A stretch of DNA of 55,670 nt from Microbacterium trichothecenolyticum (GCF_000956465.1 NZ_JYJA01000018.1:1-55670); one strand, 5' to 3'. Positions 25,665 through 34,280 are shown, counted from the stretch's first letter. Numbers and translations: made by a program. The notes: generated by a model not told the origin, from the letters alone.

Positions 25665-26549
25665 TCAGCGCGCGTCGAACTCCGACAGCACGTCCGCGAT
25701 CATGCGATGGCCTTGCGCCTCGAACCGGGTGTCGCCGACCTGATGCGCCCAGCAGGCCGTGCCGATGGCCTCGCGCGCTCGCAAGAGGATCCACCGAGAC
25801 GGATGCCGGGGGTCCCGGCCGTAGCCGTCGAAGAAGGCCCTCTCGCACGCGGGGTTCTCACACCATTCCTGCGCGGCGAGCCGCACGAAGTCCGTGGCAG
25901 CGGGGCGGAACGCGAAGCGCCCGAAGTCGATGACGCGCACCTCGTCGCCGTCGACCAGCCAGTTGCGCGGCTGCCAGTCTCCGTGGGTGGGAACGAGGTC
26001 GTCTTCGATCGGCGGCAGCGCGGCGAGCATGCTTCGCAGCCGGCGCTCGACGTCTGGCGCGATCGCGGCGGACGAGTCCAGCCAGGCGATCGCGCGGCGG
26101 GTGGCGGCAGCATCCGTCCCCGCAGAGGGCTGCGTCGCCTGCGCATGGAACTGCCGCAGCAGCGCGCCCGCACGACGATGGATCTCGGGGTCGACGCCTG
26201 CGGCCGTGCGGTACGCCAGTTCGCCGGGCAGCCAGTCGAGCACCAGGACGCGGGCCTGGCGATCGGCCCATCGCAGCCTCGCCGCGTGACCGCGCTCCGC
26301 CCACGCGGAGACGTACCCGCCCTCGTGCGCGTCGAGCTCGCGGCCGAGGTGGTGATCGGCGTCGCCGCCCGCCTTGACGATGAGCGCGCGATCGCCCTGG
26401 CGCACCTGCAGCACGACGGTCTCGACCTGGTTCCAGCTGAGGTCCGCGATGACTTCGGCGCCGGGGAGCCACGCTGCGACGAGGGCACGCTGCCGCGGCG
26501 ACAGACGGCCGAAGCCGGCGCCGGCAGGCGGCATCGCGGGCGGGTGCAC
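25665..26549 (-). CDS. Aminoglycoside phosphotransferase (APH) family protein
   Basis: The 294-residue protein has the APH kinase fold with the catalytic loop THGDWQPRNWLVDG at about residues 187-200 and the metal-binding VIDFGRF shortly after. The family phosphorylates aminoglycosides, choline, homoserine or other small molecules; nothing here points to resistance in particular. I take the GTG at 26549, six bases after the -10-like CAGGAT; the ATG at 26534 is an alternative. A frame extending to 27851 is open but antisense to ispG. It is divergent from the YdcF gene across only 48 bases. Confidence 0.82.
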   Translation of the reverse strand: MHPPAMPPAGAGFGRLSPRQRALVAAWLPGAEVIADLSWNQVETVVLQVRQGDRALIVKAGGDADHHLGRELDAHEGGYVSAWAERGHAARLRWADRQARVLVLDWLPGELAYRTAAGVDPEIHRRAGALLRQFHAQATQPSAGTDAAATRRAIAWLDSSAAIAPDVERRLRSMLAALPPIEDDLVPTHGDWQPRNWLVDGDEVRVIDFGRFAFRPAATDFVRLAAQEWCENPACERAFFDGYGRDPRHPSRWILLRAREAIGTACWAHQVGDTRFEAQGHRMIADVLSEFDAR

Positions 26550-26555
26550 CCTCGG

Positions 26556-26591
26556 ATCCTGCCATGCCCGCGGGGATCGTGCGCGTAGGGT
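26556..26591. promoter_or_regulatory. Divergent leaderless promoters, APH-like and YdcF genes
   Basis: CAGGAT on the minus strand (26556-26561) is six bases before the GTG at 26549. TAGGGT on the plus strand (26586-26591) is six bases before the GTG at 26598. Both promoters fit in a 48-base gap, so they could interfere with each other. Confidence 0.5.
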
Positions 26592-26597
26592 CGGTCT

Positions 26598-27203
26598 GTG
26601 CGTCGACTCGTCCCCGCGTTCACGCTTGCAGCGACAGCGGCCGGCCTGAGCGTGCTCGCGTGGGCGGAGTACGTGAACCGGCGCGCCTCCTACCGCGCGC
26701 TCGGCGACAGCGCAGCCCCCGAGGGCATCGAGGCGGTGGTGGTCCTGGGCTACCACGATCGAGGGCCGAAGGCGAACTTCGTCAACCGGTACCGCGTTCG
26801 CGTGGGGCTGCGTTCGCGGAGTCCCCGGGCGCGCGACAGCGTGCTCGTGCTGTGCGGAGGCAGCGTCGGCGGCGACATCCCCGAGGCCGAGCTGATGGCG
26901 CGCTACGCCCGCGAGAGCCGCGGGTACACCGGACGGATCCTGCTCGACACCACGAGCACGACCACGCAGCAGAACATCGAGAACGCGATCGCGCTGGTCG
27001 AGGACGCAGACGCCATCAAGGTCGTGTCGAACCCGCCCCACGCCGCGGTCGGACGCGAGCACCTCTGGAGCCTGAGACCGGATCTCGCCGCGCGTCTCGC
27101 GCGAGGCGCGGACTACCGCTTCGGCGAGGCGCCGCTGCTCAAAGTGGCTGCGGCCGTCATCGCCGGCCGGTACCACGCGCGGCGGCGGGCCGCGCACCGA
27201 TGA
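26598..27203 (+). CDS. YdcF family protein (DUF218)
   Basis: The 201 residues have one N-terminal membrane helix (about 5-24), then a DUF218 domain with VVVLGYHDRGPKANF, LCGGSVGGDIPEAELM and TTQQNIENA, which are typical of this family. DUF218 proteins bind S-adenosylmethionine or act on cell-envelope precursors in some species; the role here is unknown. The GTG at 26598 is probably the first base of the mRNA. It converges with ispG, with 11 bases between the stops. Confidence 0.85.
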   Translation: MRRLVPAFTLAATAAGLSVLAWAEYVNRRASYRALGDSAAPEGIEAVVVLGYHDRGPKANFVNRYRVRVGLRSRSPRARDSVLVLCGGSVGGDIPEAELMARYARESRGYTGRILLDTTSTTTQQNIENAIALVEDADAIKVVSNPPHAAVGREHLWSLRPDLAARLARGADYRFGEAPLLKVAAAVIAGRYHARRRAAHR

Positions 27204-27214
27204 CCGGCGCGGCG

Positions 27215-28366
27215 CTACGACGCGACGACCTGCGCGGTGCCGATCGGAGCGTCGGGGCCCATCTCGTCGGCGATGCGGTTCGCCTCTTCGATGAGGGTCG
27301 CGACGATATCGGCCTCGGGCACCGTCTTGATGACCTGACCCTTCACGAAGATCTGGCCCTTGCCGTTGCCCGACGCGACGCCGAGGTCGGCCTCGCGGGC
27401 TTCGCCCGGGCCGTTCACGACACAGCCCATCACCGCGACACGCAACGGGACTGTCATGTCCTTGAGGCCCTCGGTCACGTCGTCGGCCAGCGTGTAGACG
27501 TCGACCTGGGCGCGACCGCACGACGGGCACGAGACGATCTCGAGCTTGCGCTCGCGCAGGTTGAGCGACTGCAGGATCTGGTGGCCGACCTTGACCTCCT
27601 CGGCAGGAGGGGCCGACAGCGAGACGCGGATCGTGTCGCCGATGCCCTCGGAGAGGAGGATGCCGAACGCCGTCGCCGACTTGATGGTGCCCTGGAACGC
27701 CGGGCCGGCCTCGGTCACGCCGAGGTGCAGAGGCCAGTCGCCGCGCTCGGCGAGCTGCCGGTAGGCCTTGACCATGACGATCGGGTCGTTGTGCTTGACC
27801 GAGATCTTGAAGTCGTGGAAGTCGTGCTCCTCGAAGAGGGATGCCTCCCACACGGCGCTCTCGACGAGCGCCTCGGGCGTGGCCTTGCCGTATTTCTCGA
27901 GCAGCCGCTTGTCGAGAGAGCCGGCGTTGACGCCGATGCGCAGCGACACCCCGGCGGCTTTCGCCGCGGCCGCGATCGCGCCGACCTGGTCGTCGAACTT
28001 GCGGATGTTGCCGGGATTCACGCGCACCGCGCCGCAGCCGGCGTCGATCGCCTGGAACACGTACTTCGGCTGGAAGTGGATGTCGGCGATCACCGGGATC
28101 TGGCTCTTCGCCGCGATGATGTGCAGCACATCGGCATCGTCCTGCGACGGGACGGCGACACGCACGATCTCGCAGCCCGAGGCGGTGAGCTCGGCGATCT
28201 GCTGGAGCGTCGCGTTGATGTTCGTGGTCGGCGTCGTGGTCATCGACTGGACGCTGACGGGGGCGTCACCGCCCACCAGCACCTTGCCCACCTTGATCTG
28301 GCGGGTCTTGCGACGGGGGGCGAGCGTTTCGGGGACCTTGGGCATCCCGATGTTGACGGCTGGCAC
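27215..28366 (-). CDS. ispG: 4-hydroxy-3-methylbut-2-enyl diphosphate synthase (flavodoxin/ferredoxin)
   Basis: IspG (GcpE) reduces the cyclic MEcPP intermediate to HMBPP in the MEP route of isoprenoid synthesis. The 383 residues include the barrel with [13 protein letters not shown] near the N-terminus and the iron-sulfur ligands in [12 protein letters not shown] (about residues 278-289) and [11 protein letters not shown] (about 314-324). The GTG at 28366 is preceded by TAGGCT and seven bases. It is well separated from dxr (38972-40057), although both genes act in the same route and lie on the same strand. Confidence 0.97.
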   Translation of the reverse strand: MPAVNIGMPKVPETLAPRRKTRQIKVGKVLVGGDAPVSVQSMTTTPTTNINATLQQIAELTASGCEIVRVAVPSQDDADVLHIIAAKSQIPVIADIHFQPKYVFQAIDAGCGAVRVNPGNIRKFDDQVGAIAAAAKAAGVSLRIGVNAGSLDKRLLEKYGKATPEALVESAVWEASLFEEHDFHDFKISVKHNDPIVMVKAYRQLAERGDWPLHLGVTEAGPAFQGTIKSATAFGILLSEGIGDTIRVSLSAPPAEEVKVGHQILQSLNLRERKLEIVSCPSCGRAQVDVYTLADDVTEGLKDMTVPLRVAVMGCVVNGPGEAREADLGVASGNGKGQIFVKGQVIKTVPEADIVATLIEEANRIADEMGPDAPIGTAQVVAS

Positions 28367-28373
28367 GTCTGAC

Positions 28374-28379
28374 AGCCTA
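28374..28379 (-). promoter_or_regulatory. -10 element of leaderless ispG
   Basis: TAGGCT ends seven bases before the GTG at 28366, with no Shine-Dalgarno. Confidence 0.5.
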
Positions 28380-28450
28380 CGCGCAGCGAGTGTGGCCCGG
28401 CCGCCTGCGGACGGGGCCGAGCGAGCAAGCGTGGAGCGCCGCAGGCGCGA

Positions 28451-30352
28451 CTAGGCGTCGGCGCGGGGCGCGGGCTGGGCGTCGGCCCGGTCCGGCTCCG
28501 AGCCGGTGAGGGCACGGATCAGCGTGCGCGCGTCGTACGGCCCCACGTGCCGCACGCCGTTGATGAAGAACGTCGGCACGGACGTGATGTCCATCGCCTC
28601 GGCATCCAGCATGTCGTCTCGCACCCGCTCGGTCACCTTCGGCGAGCTGAGGTCCTCCTCGAAGCGCTCGACGTCGAGACCGAGCTCGCGGGCTCGCCGG
28701 ATGATGTCGGACGGCAGCTGGTGGTCCTGATCGGCGAACAGGCTGCGTGAGAACTCCGGCAGCCTGCCCTGCAGATTCGCGGCTTCGGCGGCCTCCGCCG
28801 CAGCGAGCGCGTTCGGATGCTGCCGCTCGAGGGGGGCGTGTCGCCAGACGTACCGCAGCCGGTCGCCGAGCTCCCGGCGCACCTCCTCGATCGATCCGGA
28901 CGCCTTGAGGCAGAACGGGCACTGGAAGTCGCCGTACTCGACGATCGTGAGCGGCGCGTTCACGTCGCCGTAGATGTGGTCGCGCTTGGGATCGACCGCG
29001 CGCACCAGGGTGCGGCCGCCGTCGTCGTCGGGCCGCCGGGCGTCCGAGATGCGGAATACGATCGCGGCGAGGATGAACGCGAGGACGGATGCTGCGAGCA
29101 CACCGACGCGCGCCTCGTTCTGCACGCCGGGGTCGTCGATCGCGAGATCGATGATGAAGAGCGAGATCGTGAACCCGATGCCGCACAGCATCGCGCCGCC
29201 GGCGATGCGGTCGAGGGTGAGGCCGAGCCCGAACTCGCCGAGCTTGAACACCTTCATGATCGCGGCCGCGCCGAAGACGCCGACGAACTTGCCGACGACG
29301 AGCCCCACGATGATCGCCCACGTGACCGGCGACTGCACCGCCGCCGCGAGGATCGGCCCCGAGATCTCGACGCCCGCGTTGGCGAGTGCGAACAGCGGAA
29401 GGATGACGTACGCCACGTACGGGGAGTACGCCGACTGCAAGCGCTCGTTGATCGAGATCGATTCGCGCAGACTGTTCGCCGCCTGCCGGGCGTACTCGGT
29501 GTTCGGCGACTGGCGGAACACCCGGGCGAGCTCGAGCGCCTGCTCGACGTCGCGGCGATTCGGCCGGTAGACGGGGATCAGCAGGGCGATGGCGACACCG
29601 GCGAGCGTCGGATGCACGCCCGACGCGAGGAACGCCAGCCACACGATGATCGAGAGGGTCGCGTAGATGGGGCCGCGACCGCGGCGCAGGTAGCGGGTGA
29701 AGTAGATGCCCGCGAGCCCGACCGCCGCGACCACGAGCGGCAGCGGCGTGAAGTTCTCGGTGTAGAAGAGCGCGATGATGCTCAGCGCTCCGATGTCGTC
29801 GACGACCGCGAGCGCGAGCAGGAACACGCGCAATCGGCCGGAGGCGCGAGGCCCGATGAGGGCGAGCGCGCCGACGAGGAACGCGGTGTCGGTCGAGATC
29901 ACCACGCCCCACGCGTGCTCGCTGCCCGACCCGGCGGCGATCGCGAGGAAGAGCCCTGCCGGCACGAGCAGCCCCGCGATGGCGGCCATCACGGGGATCA
30001 TCGCGCGCGACCAGCTCGTGAGCTCGCCGATCGCGAACTCCCGACGCACCTCGAGCCCGACGGTGAAGAAGAAGATGGCCATGAGCGCGTCGTTGACGAG
30101 CGCATGCAGCGTGAACTCGAGATGGATGTCGCCGAACCCGATCGTCAGCTCCGTCTCCCAGAAGTCGTGGTACGACGTCGCGGAGATGTTCGCCCAGACG
30201 ATCGCGACGAGGGTCGCGAGCACCAGCAGCAGGGCGCCGGTGCGCTGTTCGCCCATGTTGCGGATGCGGTCGGCGATCGACGGACCGCGACGAGGGCGCG
30301 GCTCCGGCCGTGCGGGCTCGGGCGAGCGCTCGGTGATGGTCAGCTGGGTCAT
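28451..30352 (-). CDS. nhaA: Na+/H+ antiporter NhaA fused to a DsbA-like thioredoxin domain
   Basis: The 633 residues join two proteins. Residues about 30-435 form an NhaA antiporter with about 11-12 helices, including the paired aspartates of AVVDDIGAL near 182-184 that bind the transported ion. Residues about 455-620 form a DsbA-like thioredoxin fold with GDFQCPFCLKASG (CxxC near 475) and the cis-proline segment SVPTFFINGVRH. If helix count puts the C-terminus outside, the thiol domain would work on the outer face. The ATG at 30352 has GAAGG upstream. Such fusions are known in actinobacteria. It is divergent from the leader peptide. Confidence 0.92.
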   Translation of the reverse strand: MTQLTITERSPEPARPEPRPRRGPSIADRIRNMGEQRTGALLLVLATLVAIVWANISATSYHDFWETELTIGFGDIHLEFTLHALVNDALMAIFFFTVGLEVRREFAIGELTSWSRAMIPVMAAIAGLLVPAGLFLAIAAGSGSEHAWGVVISTDTAFLVGALALIGPRASGRLRVFLLALAVVDDIGALSIIALFYTENFTPLPLVVAAVGLAGIYFTRYLRRGRGPIYATLSIIVWLAFLASGVHPTLAGVAIALLIPVYRPNRRDVEQALELARVFRQSPNTEYARQAANSLRESISINERLQSAYSPYVAYVILPLFALANAGVEISGPILAAAVQSPVTWAIIVGLVVGKFVGVFGAAAIMKVFKLGEFGLGLTLDRIAGGAMLCGIGFTISLFIIDLAIDDPGVQNEARVGVLAASVLAFILAAIVFRISDARRPDDDGGRTLVRAVDPKRDHIYGDVNAPLTIVEYGDFQCPFCLKASGSIEEVRRELGDRLRYVWRHAPLERQHPNALAAAEAAEAANLQGRLPEFSRSLFADQDHQLPSDIIRRARELGLDVERFEEDLSSPKVTERVRDDMLDAEAMDITSVPTFFINGVRHVGPYDARTLIRALTGSEPDRADAQPAPRADA

Positions 30353-30451
30353 GGCGTACCTTCGCGACGCGGGGATGCGTGGGAAACGGGCTGGCCCCAG
30401 TATGGTGCGTAACGCACGGCCGGTGGGCCGATGGCGGGAGCGGGCGTGTGG

Positions 30452-30457
30452 TAGGTT
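30452..30457 (+). promoter_or_regulatory. -10 element of the trp-type leader transcript
   Basis: TAGGTT ends six bases before the ATG at 30464, so the leader peptide codon is likely the first codon of the mRNA. Confidence 0.55.
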
Positions 30458-30463
30458 CGGCGC

Positions 30464-30499
30464 ATGTCCGCGCACCTCTCCTGGTGGCTCACCGCATAG
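30464..30499 (+). CDS. trpL: Tryptophan-type leader peptide MSAHLSWWLTA
   Basis: A complete 11-codon reading frame with tandem tryptophan codons at positions 7 and 8 (30482-30487) ends at TAG 30497-30499. Such Trp-Trp leader peptides sense charged tRNA-Trp: the ribosome stalls there when Trp is low. The start is six bases after TAGGTT, so translation begins on a leaderless mRNA. Downstream hairpins fit an attenuator. A peptide this short would not appear in routine gene calls. Confidence 0.82.
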   Translation: MSAHLSWWLTA

Positions 30500-30550
30500 G
30501 CGGTGGGTTTCGCGCGACCCCAAGACCGCCCACGGGGCGGTCTTCTTTTT
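30488..30550 (+). promoter_or_regulatory. Transcription attenuator ahead of the fused TrpE/TrpG gene
   Basis: Three mutually exclusive helices can be drawn. A pause hairpin pairs 490-495 with 500-505 (CACCGC and GCGGTG) over the leader stop. An antiterminator pairs GGCGGT (30499-30504) with ACCGCC (30525-30530). The terminator pairs 30522-30531 with 30535-30544, a perfect 10-base stem, followed by CTTTTTC. Stalling at the Trp codons would mask the first arm and favour the antiterminator. This is the classical ribosome-mediated trp design. Confidence 0.8.
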
Positions 30551-30587
30551 CGTAAGGGACTCCGCCCCACGACGAAAGACGACGCAC

Positions 30588-32540
30588 ATGTCCGGGCCCG
30601 CCTCCCCGTCCCTTCCCGACCTCGCTGCGAGCGGACTCCCGTTCGCGCTCATCGCTCGTGACGACCGCACCGTCGAGGTGCTGACCGGCGATGTCGTCGA
30701 CGTCGACCTCCTCGCCGACATCCCGCTGACCGGAGCGTCCGGCGCGCCGAACGAGGTGCTCGCGCTGGTCCCGTTCCGTCAGGTGCGCGAGCGCGGGTTC
30801 GAGTGCCACGACGACGGCGCACCGCTGCGCTGCCTCATCGTGCAGGATCGCGCCTCGCTCCCCCGCGACGAGGCTCTGGCCCAGCTGCCGACCGCCGCGG
30901 TCGCCCTCGAGAACCCCGGCTTCGACATCGCCGACGAGGAGTACGCCCAGATCGTGCGGCGCGTGATCGCCGATGAGATCGGTCGCGGCGAGGGCGCCAA
31001 CTTCGTCATCCGTCGCGATTTCACCGCGGGCGTGTCGACGGATGCCGCCACCGCCGCCCTGACGTGGTTCCGGGCCCTCCTCGAGCACGAGCGGGGCGCG
31101 TACTGGACCTTTGCGGTCGTCACCCCCGGCCATGTCGCCGTGGGCGCGAGCCCCGAGGCGCACGTGAGCGCGCGCGACGGTGTCGTGACGATGAACCCGA
31201 TCTCCGGCACGTTCCGCCACCCCGCGGGAGGGGCCACCCCCGAGACGCTCAGCGAGTTCCTCCGCTCGACGAAGGAGACCGAGGAGCTCTTCATGGTCGT
31301 CGACGAGGAGCTCAAGATGATGAGCGCCGTCTGCTCGGACGGCGGCCGCATCACGGGCCCCCACCTCAAGGAGATGTCGCGGCTCACCCACACCGAGTAC
31401 GTGCTGCGGGGCCGCAGCAGGCTCGACCCGCGCGACATCCTGCGCGAGACGATGTTCGCGCCGACGGTGACCGGCTCGCCGATGCAGAACGCGTGCACGG
31501 TCATCACGCGTCACGAGACGACCCCTCGCGGCTACTACTCGGGCGTCGCGGCGCTCTTCACTCCCCGTGTGCCTCGACAAGCCCAGCAACCCGGAGGGGC
31601 GGGCGAGGCGACCCACGACCTCGACGCGCCGATCCTCATCCGCACCGCCTACCTGCAGGACGGCCGGCTGCGCGTGCCGGTCGGGGCAACGCTCGTGCGC
31701 CACTCCGACCCGTACGGCGAGGTCGGCGAGACCCACGGCAAGGCCGCCGGCGTGCTCGGCGCGATCGGCGCCGTTCCCCGCGACATCGAGGCCGAGTCCA
31801 CGGCCGCCGGCAGCGAGGTCATCGACGAGGACGCACCCGCGGCGGCTCCGCGCCGCCTCGCCGACGACCCGGCGATCGCCGACCTCCTGGCGTCGCGCAA
31901 CGGACGCCTGGCCGAGTTCTGGCTCAACCCGCAGGGCTCGGGCGAACCCGGACCCTTCGAGGGGCGCTCGGCGCTCGTCGTCGACGCCGAGGACCGCTTC
32001 ACCACGATGCTCGCCCACCAGCTGCGCCACCTCGGGCTCGAGGTGGAGATCTCGCCGTGGAGCGAGGTCACCGACGCCCAGATCGATGCGGCGGAGCTCC
32101 TCGTGACCGGCCCGGGGCCGGGTGACCCTCGCGACGTGTCGAGCCCCCGCATCCGTCGTATGCGCGAGGTCGTCGCGCGTCGCCGCGCCGCCGGCCGGCC
32201 GCTCCTCGCGGTATGCCTGAGCCACCAGATCCTCGCCGACACGTTCGGCATCGACCTCGCGCCGCTCGACGCGCCGCACCAGGGCCTGCAGAAGTCGGTC
32301 GACGTCTTCGGCGTGCCGGCATCCATCGGCTTCTACAACACCTTCACCGCGCGCGTCCCCGCCGGAACGACGCGCGCGGGCGAGGCGGAGGTCGCCGCCG
32401 ACGCGGCAGGTGACGTCTATGCGCTCCGCGGTCCCGGGTTCGCCTCGGTGCAGGGACACCTCGAGTCGATCCTGTCGCGCGACGGCATGACGACGCTCCA
32501 GCGGCTCGTGGAGCAGGCGCTGAGTCCCGTCCCCGCTTGA
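30588..32540 (+). CDS. Fused anthranilate synthase (TrpE-TrpG), PhzE-like
   Basis: The 650-residue protein joins a chorismate-binding half (about 1-420; MNPISGTFRHP, ELFMVVDEELKMMSAVCSDGG, RETMFAPTVTGSPMQN) with a glutamine amidotransferase half (about 460-645; LVTGPGPGDPRD, nucleophile Cys near 543 in AVCLSHQ, and QGHLES with the His and Glu of the triad). This is the PhzE arrangement, which in phenazine producers makes aminodeoxyisochorismate rather than anthranilate. The Trp leader directly upstream argues for a role in tryptophan supply here. The ATG at 30588 lies 38 bases past the terminator and has only a weak GAAAG upstream. No phenazine genes are nearby. Confidence 0.88.
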   Translation: MSGPASPSLPDLAASGLPFALIARDDRTVEVLTGDVVDVDLLADIPLTGASGAPNEVLALVPFRQVRERGFECHDDGAPLRCLIVQDRASLPRDEALAQLPTAAVALENPGFDIADEEYAQIVRRVIADEIGRGEGANFVIRRDFTAGVSTDAATAALTWFRALLEHERGAYWTFAVVTPGHVAVGASPEAHVSARDGVVTMNPISGTFRHPAGGATPETLSEFLRSTKETEELFMVVDEELKMMSAVCSDGGRITGPHLKEMSRLTHTEYVLRGRSRLDPRDILRETMFAPTVTGSPMQNACTVITRHETTPRGYYSGVAALFTPRVPRQAQQPGGAGEATHDLDAPILIRTAYLQDGRLRVPVGATLVRHSDPYGEVGETHGKAAGVLGAIGAVPRDIEAESTAAGSEVIDEDAPAAAPRRLADDPAIADLLASRNGRLAEFWLNPQGSGEPGPFEGRSALVVDAEDRFTTMLAHQLRHLGLEVEISPWSEVTDAQIDAAELLVTGPGPGDPRDVSSPRIRRMREVVARRRAAGRPLLAVCLSHQILADTFGIDLAPLDAPHQGLQKSVDVFGVPASIGFYNTFTARVPAGTTRAGEAEVAADAAGDVYALRGPGFASVQGHLESILSRDGMTTLQRLVEQALSPVPA

Positions 32541-32568
32541 CCCGCGCCCCCTTGCTCCTCGTCTCCGG

Positions 32569-32635
32569 GTTTGGGGCGCATTTGCTCCCATGGGGCGTCG
32601 ATTCTGCGCCCCAACGGACAACATGCGCCCCAAAC
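32569..32635. repeat. REP-like nested palindrome
   Basis: In the 121-base gap between two convergent genes, a 13-base outer repeat (32569-32581 with 32623-32635, GTTTGGGGCGCAT and its complement) encloses an inner 7-base one (32591-32597 with 32607-32613). The 9-mer TGCGCCCCA occurs directly at 32605-32613 and 32624-32632. It may serve as a bidirectional terminator or be a dispersed REP/BIME-type element. Confidence 0.6.
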
Positions 32636-32661
32636 CAGAAGGGGACGACGGATGCTGCGGC

Positions 32662-33915
32662 TCAGCGCCCCGCGCGGGTGGCGAGCAGGCGGCGCTCGGC
32701 CTCGTTGGCCGTGAGCTCGAGGGCGCGCAGGTCCGCGGCGAGCGCCTCGTCGTCGCGTCCGAGGTCGCGCAGCAGCGACGCCCGCACGGCGTGCCAGAGA
32801 TGCGATCGTGCGAGCGGGTCCTCGAGCGCGTCGACCTCGGCGAGCGCGACGGCCGCACCGTCGACCCGGGCGAGCGCGACCGCGCGGTTCAGCCTCACCA
32901 CCGGCGACCGGTCGTACGCGAGGAGCAGGTCGTAGAGCGTGAGCACCTGCAGCCAGTCGGTGGACGCCGCGTCGGCGGCATCCGCGTGGCATGCTGCGAT
33001 CGCGGCGTGCAGCTGCCAGCGTCCGGGCCGCCGCAGGCGCGCCGCCCGCCCGAGCGCGTCGCGCGCGCCGGCGAGCAGCGCCGCGTCCCACCGCGTGCGG
33101 TCCTGTTCCGCGAGCAGCACGAGCTCGCCGTCGACCGACCGAGCCGACTCGCGAGCCCGGTGGAACCGCAGCAGCGACAGCAGTCCCCACGCCTCCGCCG
33201 CGTGAGGAAGAGCCTCGGCGACCACCCGGGCCAGCCACAGCGCATCGTCGGCGAGGTCGCGGTCAGCCGCGGCATCCGCCCCCGCCACGAAGTGGGCCTC
33301 GCTGTACATCACCGACACGATCGTGAGCACGAGGTCGAGCCGCGCGGCCGCGTCCGCCCCCTCGGGGACGCGCAGGGGGATGCCGCTGTCGGCGATCTTG
33401 CGCTTGGCCCGCGAGATCCGCTGCCCGGTGGCGGGCTCGGTCGAGAACGTGGCCCGGGCGATCTGCGCGGTCGTGAGGCCGCACACCGCCCGCAGCGTGA
33501 GAGCGAGCTGCGCATCGGGCGCGAGCGCGGGGTGGCAGCATCCGAAGAGGAGCGGAAGCCGCTCATCCGCCGGCGCGCCGTCGACCGCCGGCTCAGGTGC
33601 GAGCAGCGCGACCTTGTCCCGGAGCACCCGCTCGCGCCGCACGCGGTCGAGGGCGTTGTGCCTCGCCGCCTGCATCAGCCAGGCGCCGGGCTTCGGCGGG
33701 ATCCCCCGGCCGCGCCACTCGCGCAGGGCCTCCTCCACCGCCTCGGCGACCGCCTCCTCCGCCACGTCGAAGCTTCCGAACGAGACGGTCAGCGCCGCCG
33801 TGATCCGGGCGGACTCCTCGCGCACCACGCCGGCGAGGAGGCGATCGGATGCCGCGGCCCCGGCGCCGCCCGGGTGTTCCGGGTCGCGCGGGGTCGCAGC
33901 ATCCGTTGCGGACAT
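32662..33915 (-). CDS. ECF42-type RNA polymerase sigma factor with long C-terminal domain
   Basis: This 417-residue ECF sigma has region 2 (about residues 15-90; GAWLMQAARHNALDRVRRER) and region 4 (about 110-175; CGLTTAQIARATFSTEPATGQRISRAKRKI), followed by a C-terminal helical domain of about 230 residues (DUF6596/TPR type) that marks the ECF42 group. No anti-sigma factor gene is adjacent, as is usual for this group. The ATG at 33915 shares one base with the TGA of the upstream DGPF gene, so the two are translated as a unit. Control is thought to act through the C-terminal domain; the signal is unknown. Confidence 0.9.
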   Translation of the reverse strand: MSATDAATPRDPEHPGGAGAAASDRLLAGVVREESARITAALTVSFGSFDVAEEAVAEAVEEALREWRGRGIPPKPGAWLMQAARHNALDRVRRERVLRDKVALLAPEPAVDGAPADERLPLLFGCCHPALAPDAQLALTLRAVCGLTTAQIARATFSTEPATGQRISRAKRKIADSGIPLRVPEGADAAARLDLVLTIVSVMYSEAHFVAGADAAADRDLADDALWLARVVAEALPHAAEAWGLLSLLRFHRARESARSVDGELVLLAEQDRTRWDAALLAGARDALGRAARLRRPGRWQLHAAIAACHADAADAASTDWLQVLTLYDLLLAYDRSPVVRLNRAVALARVDGAAVALAEVDALEDPLARSHLWHAVRASLLRDLGRDDEALAADLRALELTANEAERRLLATRAGR

Positions 33916-34280
33916 CACTCGAATTGGCTGTAGTCGGTCACCATCGGGCGGATCTCGATCGCGATGCCGGGGAATTCCATCGACGGCCAGGTCTTCACCA
34001 GGGTGATGGCCGCGTCCAGGTCGGGCACGTCGAGCACGCTGAAGCCGCCGATGACCTCCTTGGCCTCGGAGAACGGCCCGTCGACGACGACGGGGCCGTC
34101 GGGACCGTACTTCACCGTGGTCGCCGTCGAGAGGGGCATCAGCTCGGCGCCCCCGTCGGAGATCTGGGCCGAGTTGGTCTGGAACCATTCGTAGATCCGC
34201 CCGTAGACCTCCTGGCGTCGCTCATCCGGGACGGCGGCGTCGAGCTCGGGGGTCGAGGTGAACATGATCACGTACTTCAC
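33915..34280 (-). CDS. YCII/DGPF-domain protein partner of ECF42
   Basis: The 121-residue protein carries the family tag VDGPFSEAKEVIGGF at about residues 66-80 in a ferredoxin-like YCII fold. DGPF proteins are encoded beside ECF42 sigma factors in many actinobacteria, and here it is translated directly before one. Biochemical role is unknown. The GTG at 34280 has GAAAGGA nine bases upstream. Confidence 0.9.
   Translation of the reverse strand: MKYVIMFTSTPELDAAVPDERRQEVYGRIYEWFQTNSAQISDGGAELMPLSTATTVKYGPDGPVVVDGPFSEAKEVIGGFSVLDVPDLDAAITLVKTWPSMEFPGIAIEIRPMVTDYSQFE

Noticed and set aside
28377..29912. 511-codon minus-strand frame inside the NhaA fusion gene
   Set aside because: Same-strand shadow in another frame of a clearly recognised gene.
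32541..32661. Possible small gene between the TrpE/TrpG fusion and the ECF42 gene
   Set aside because: The stretch is dominated by palindromic blocks and has no start with a ribosome-binding site or leaderless signal.
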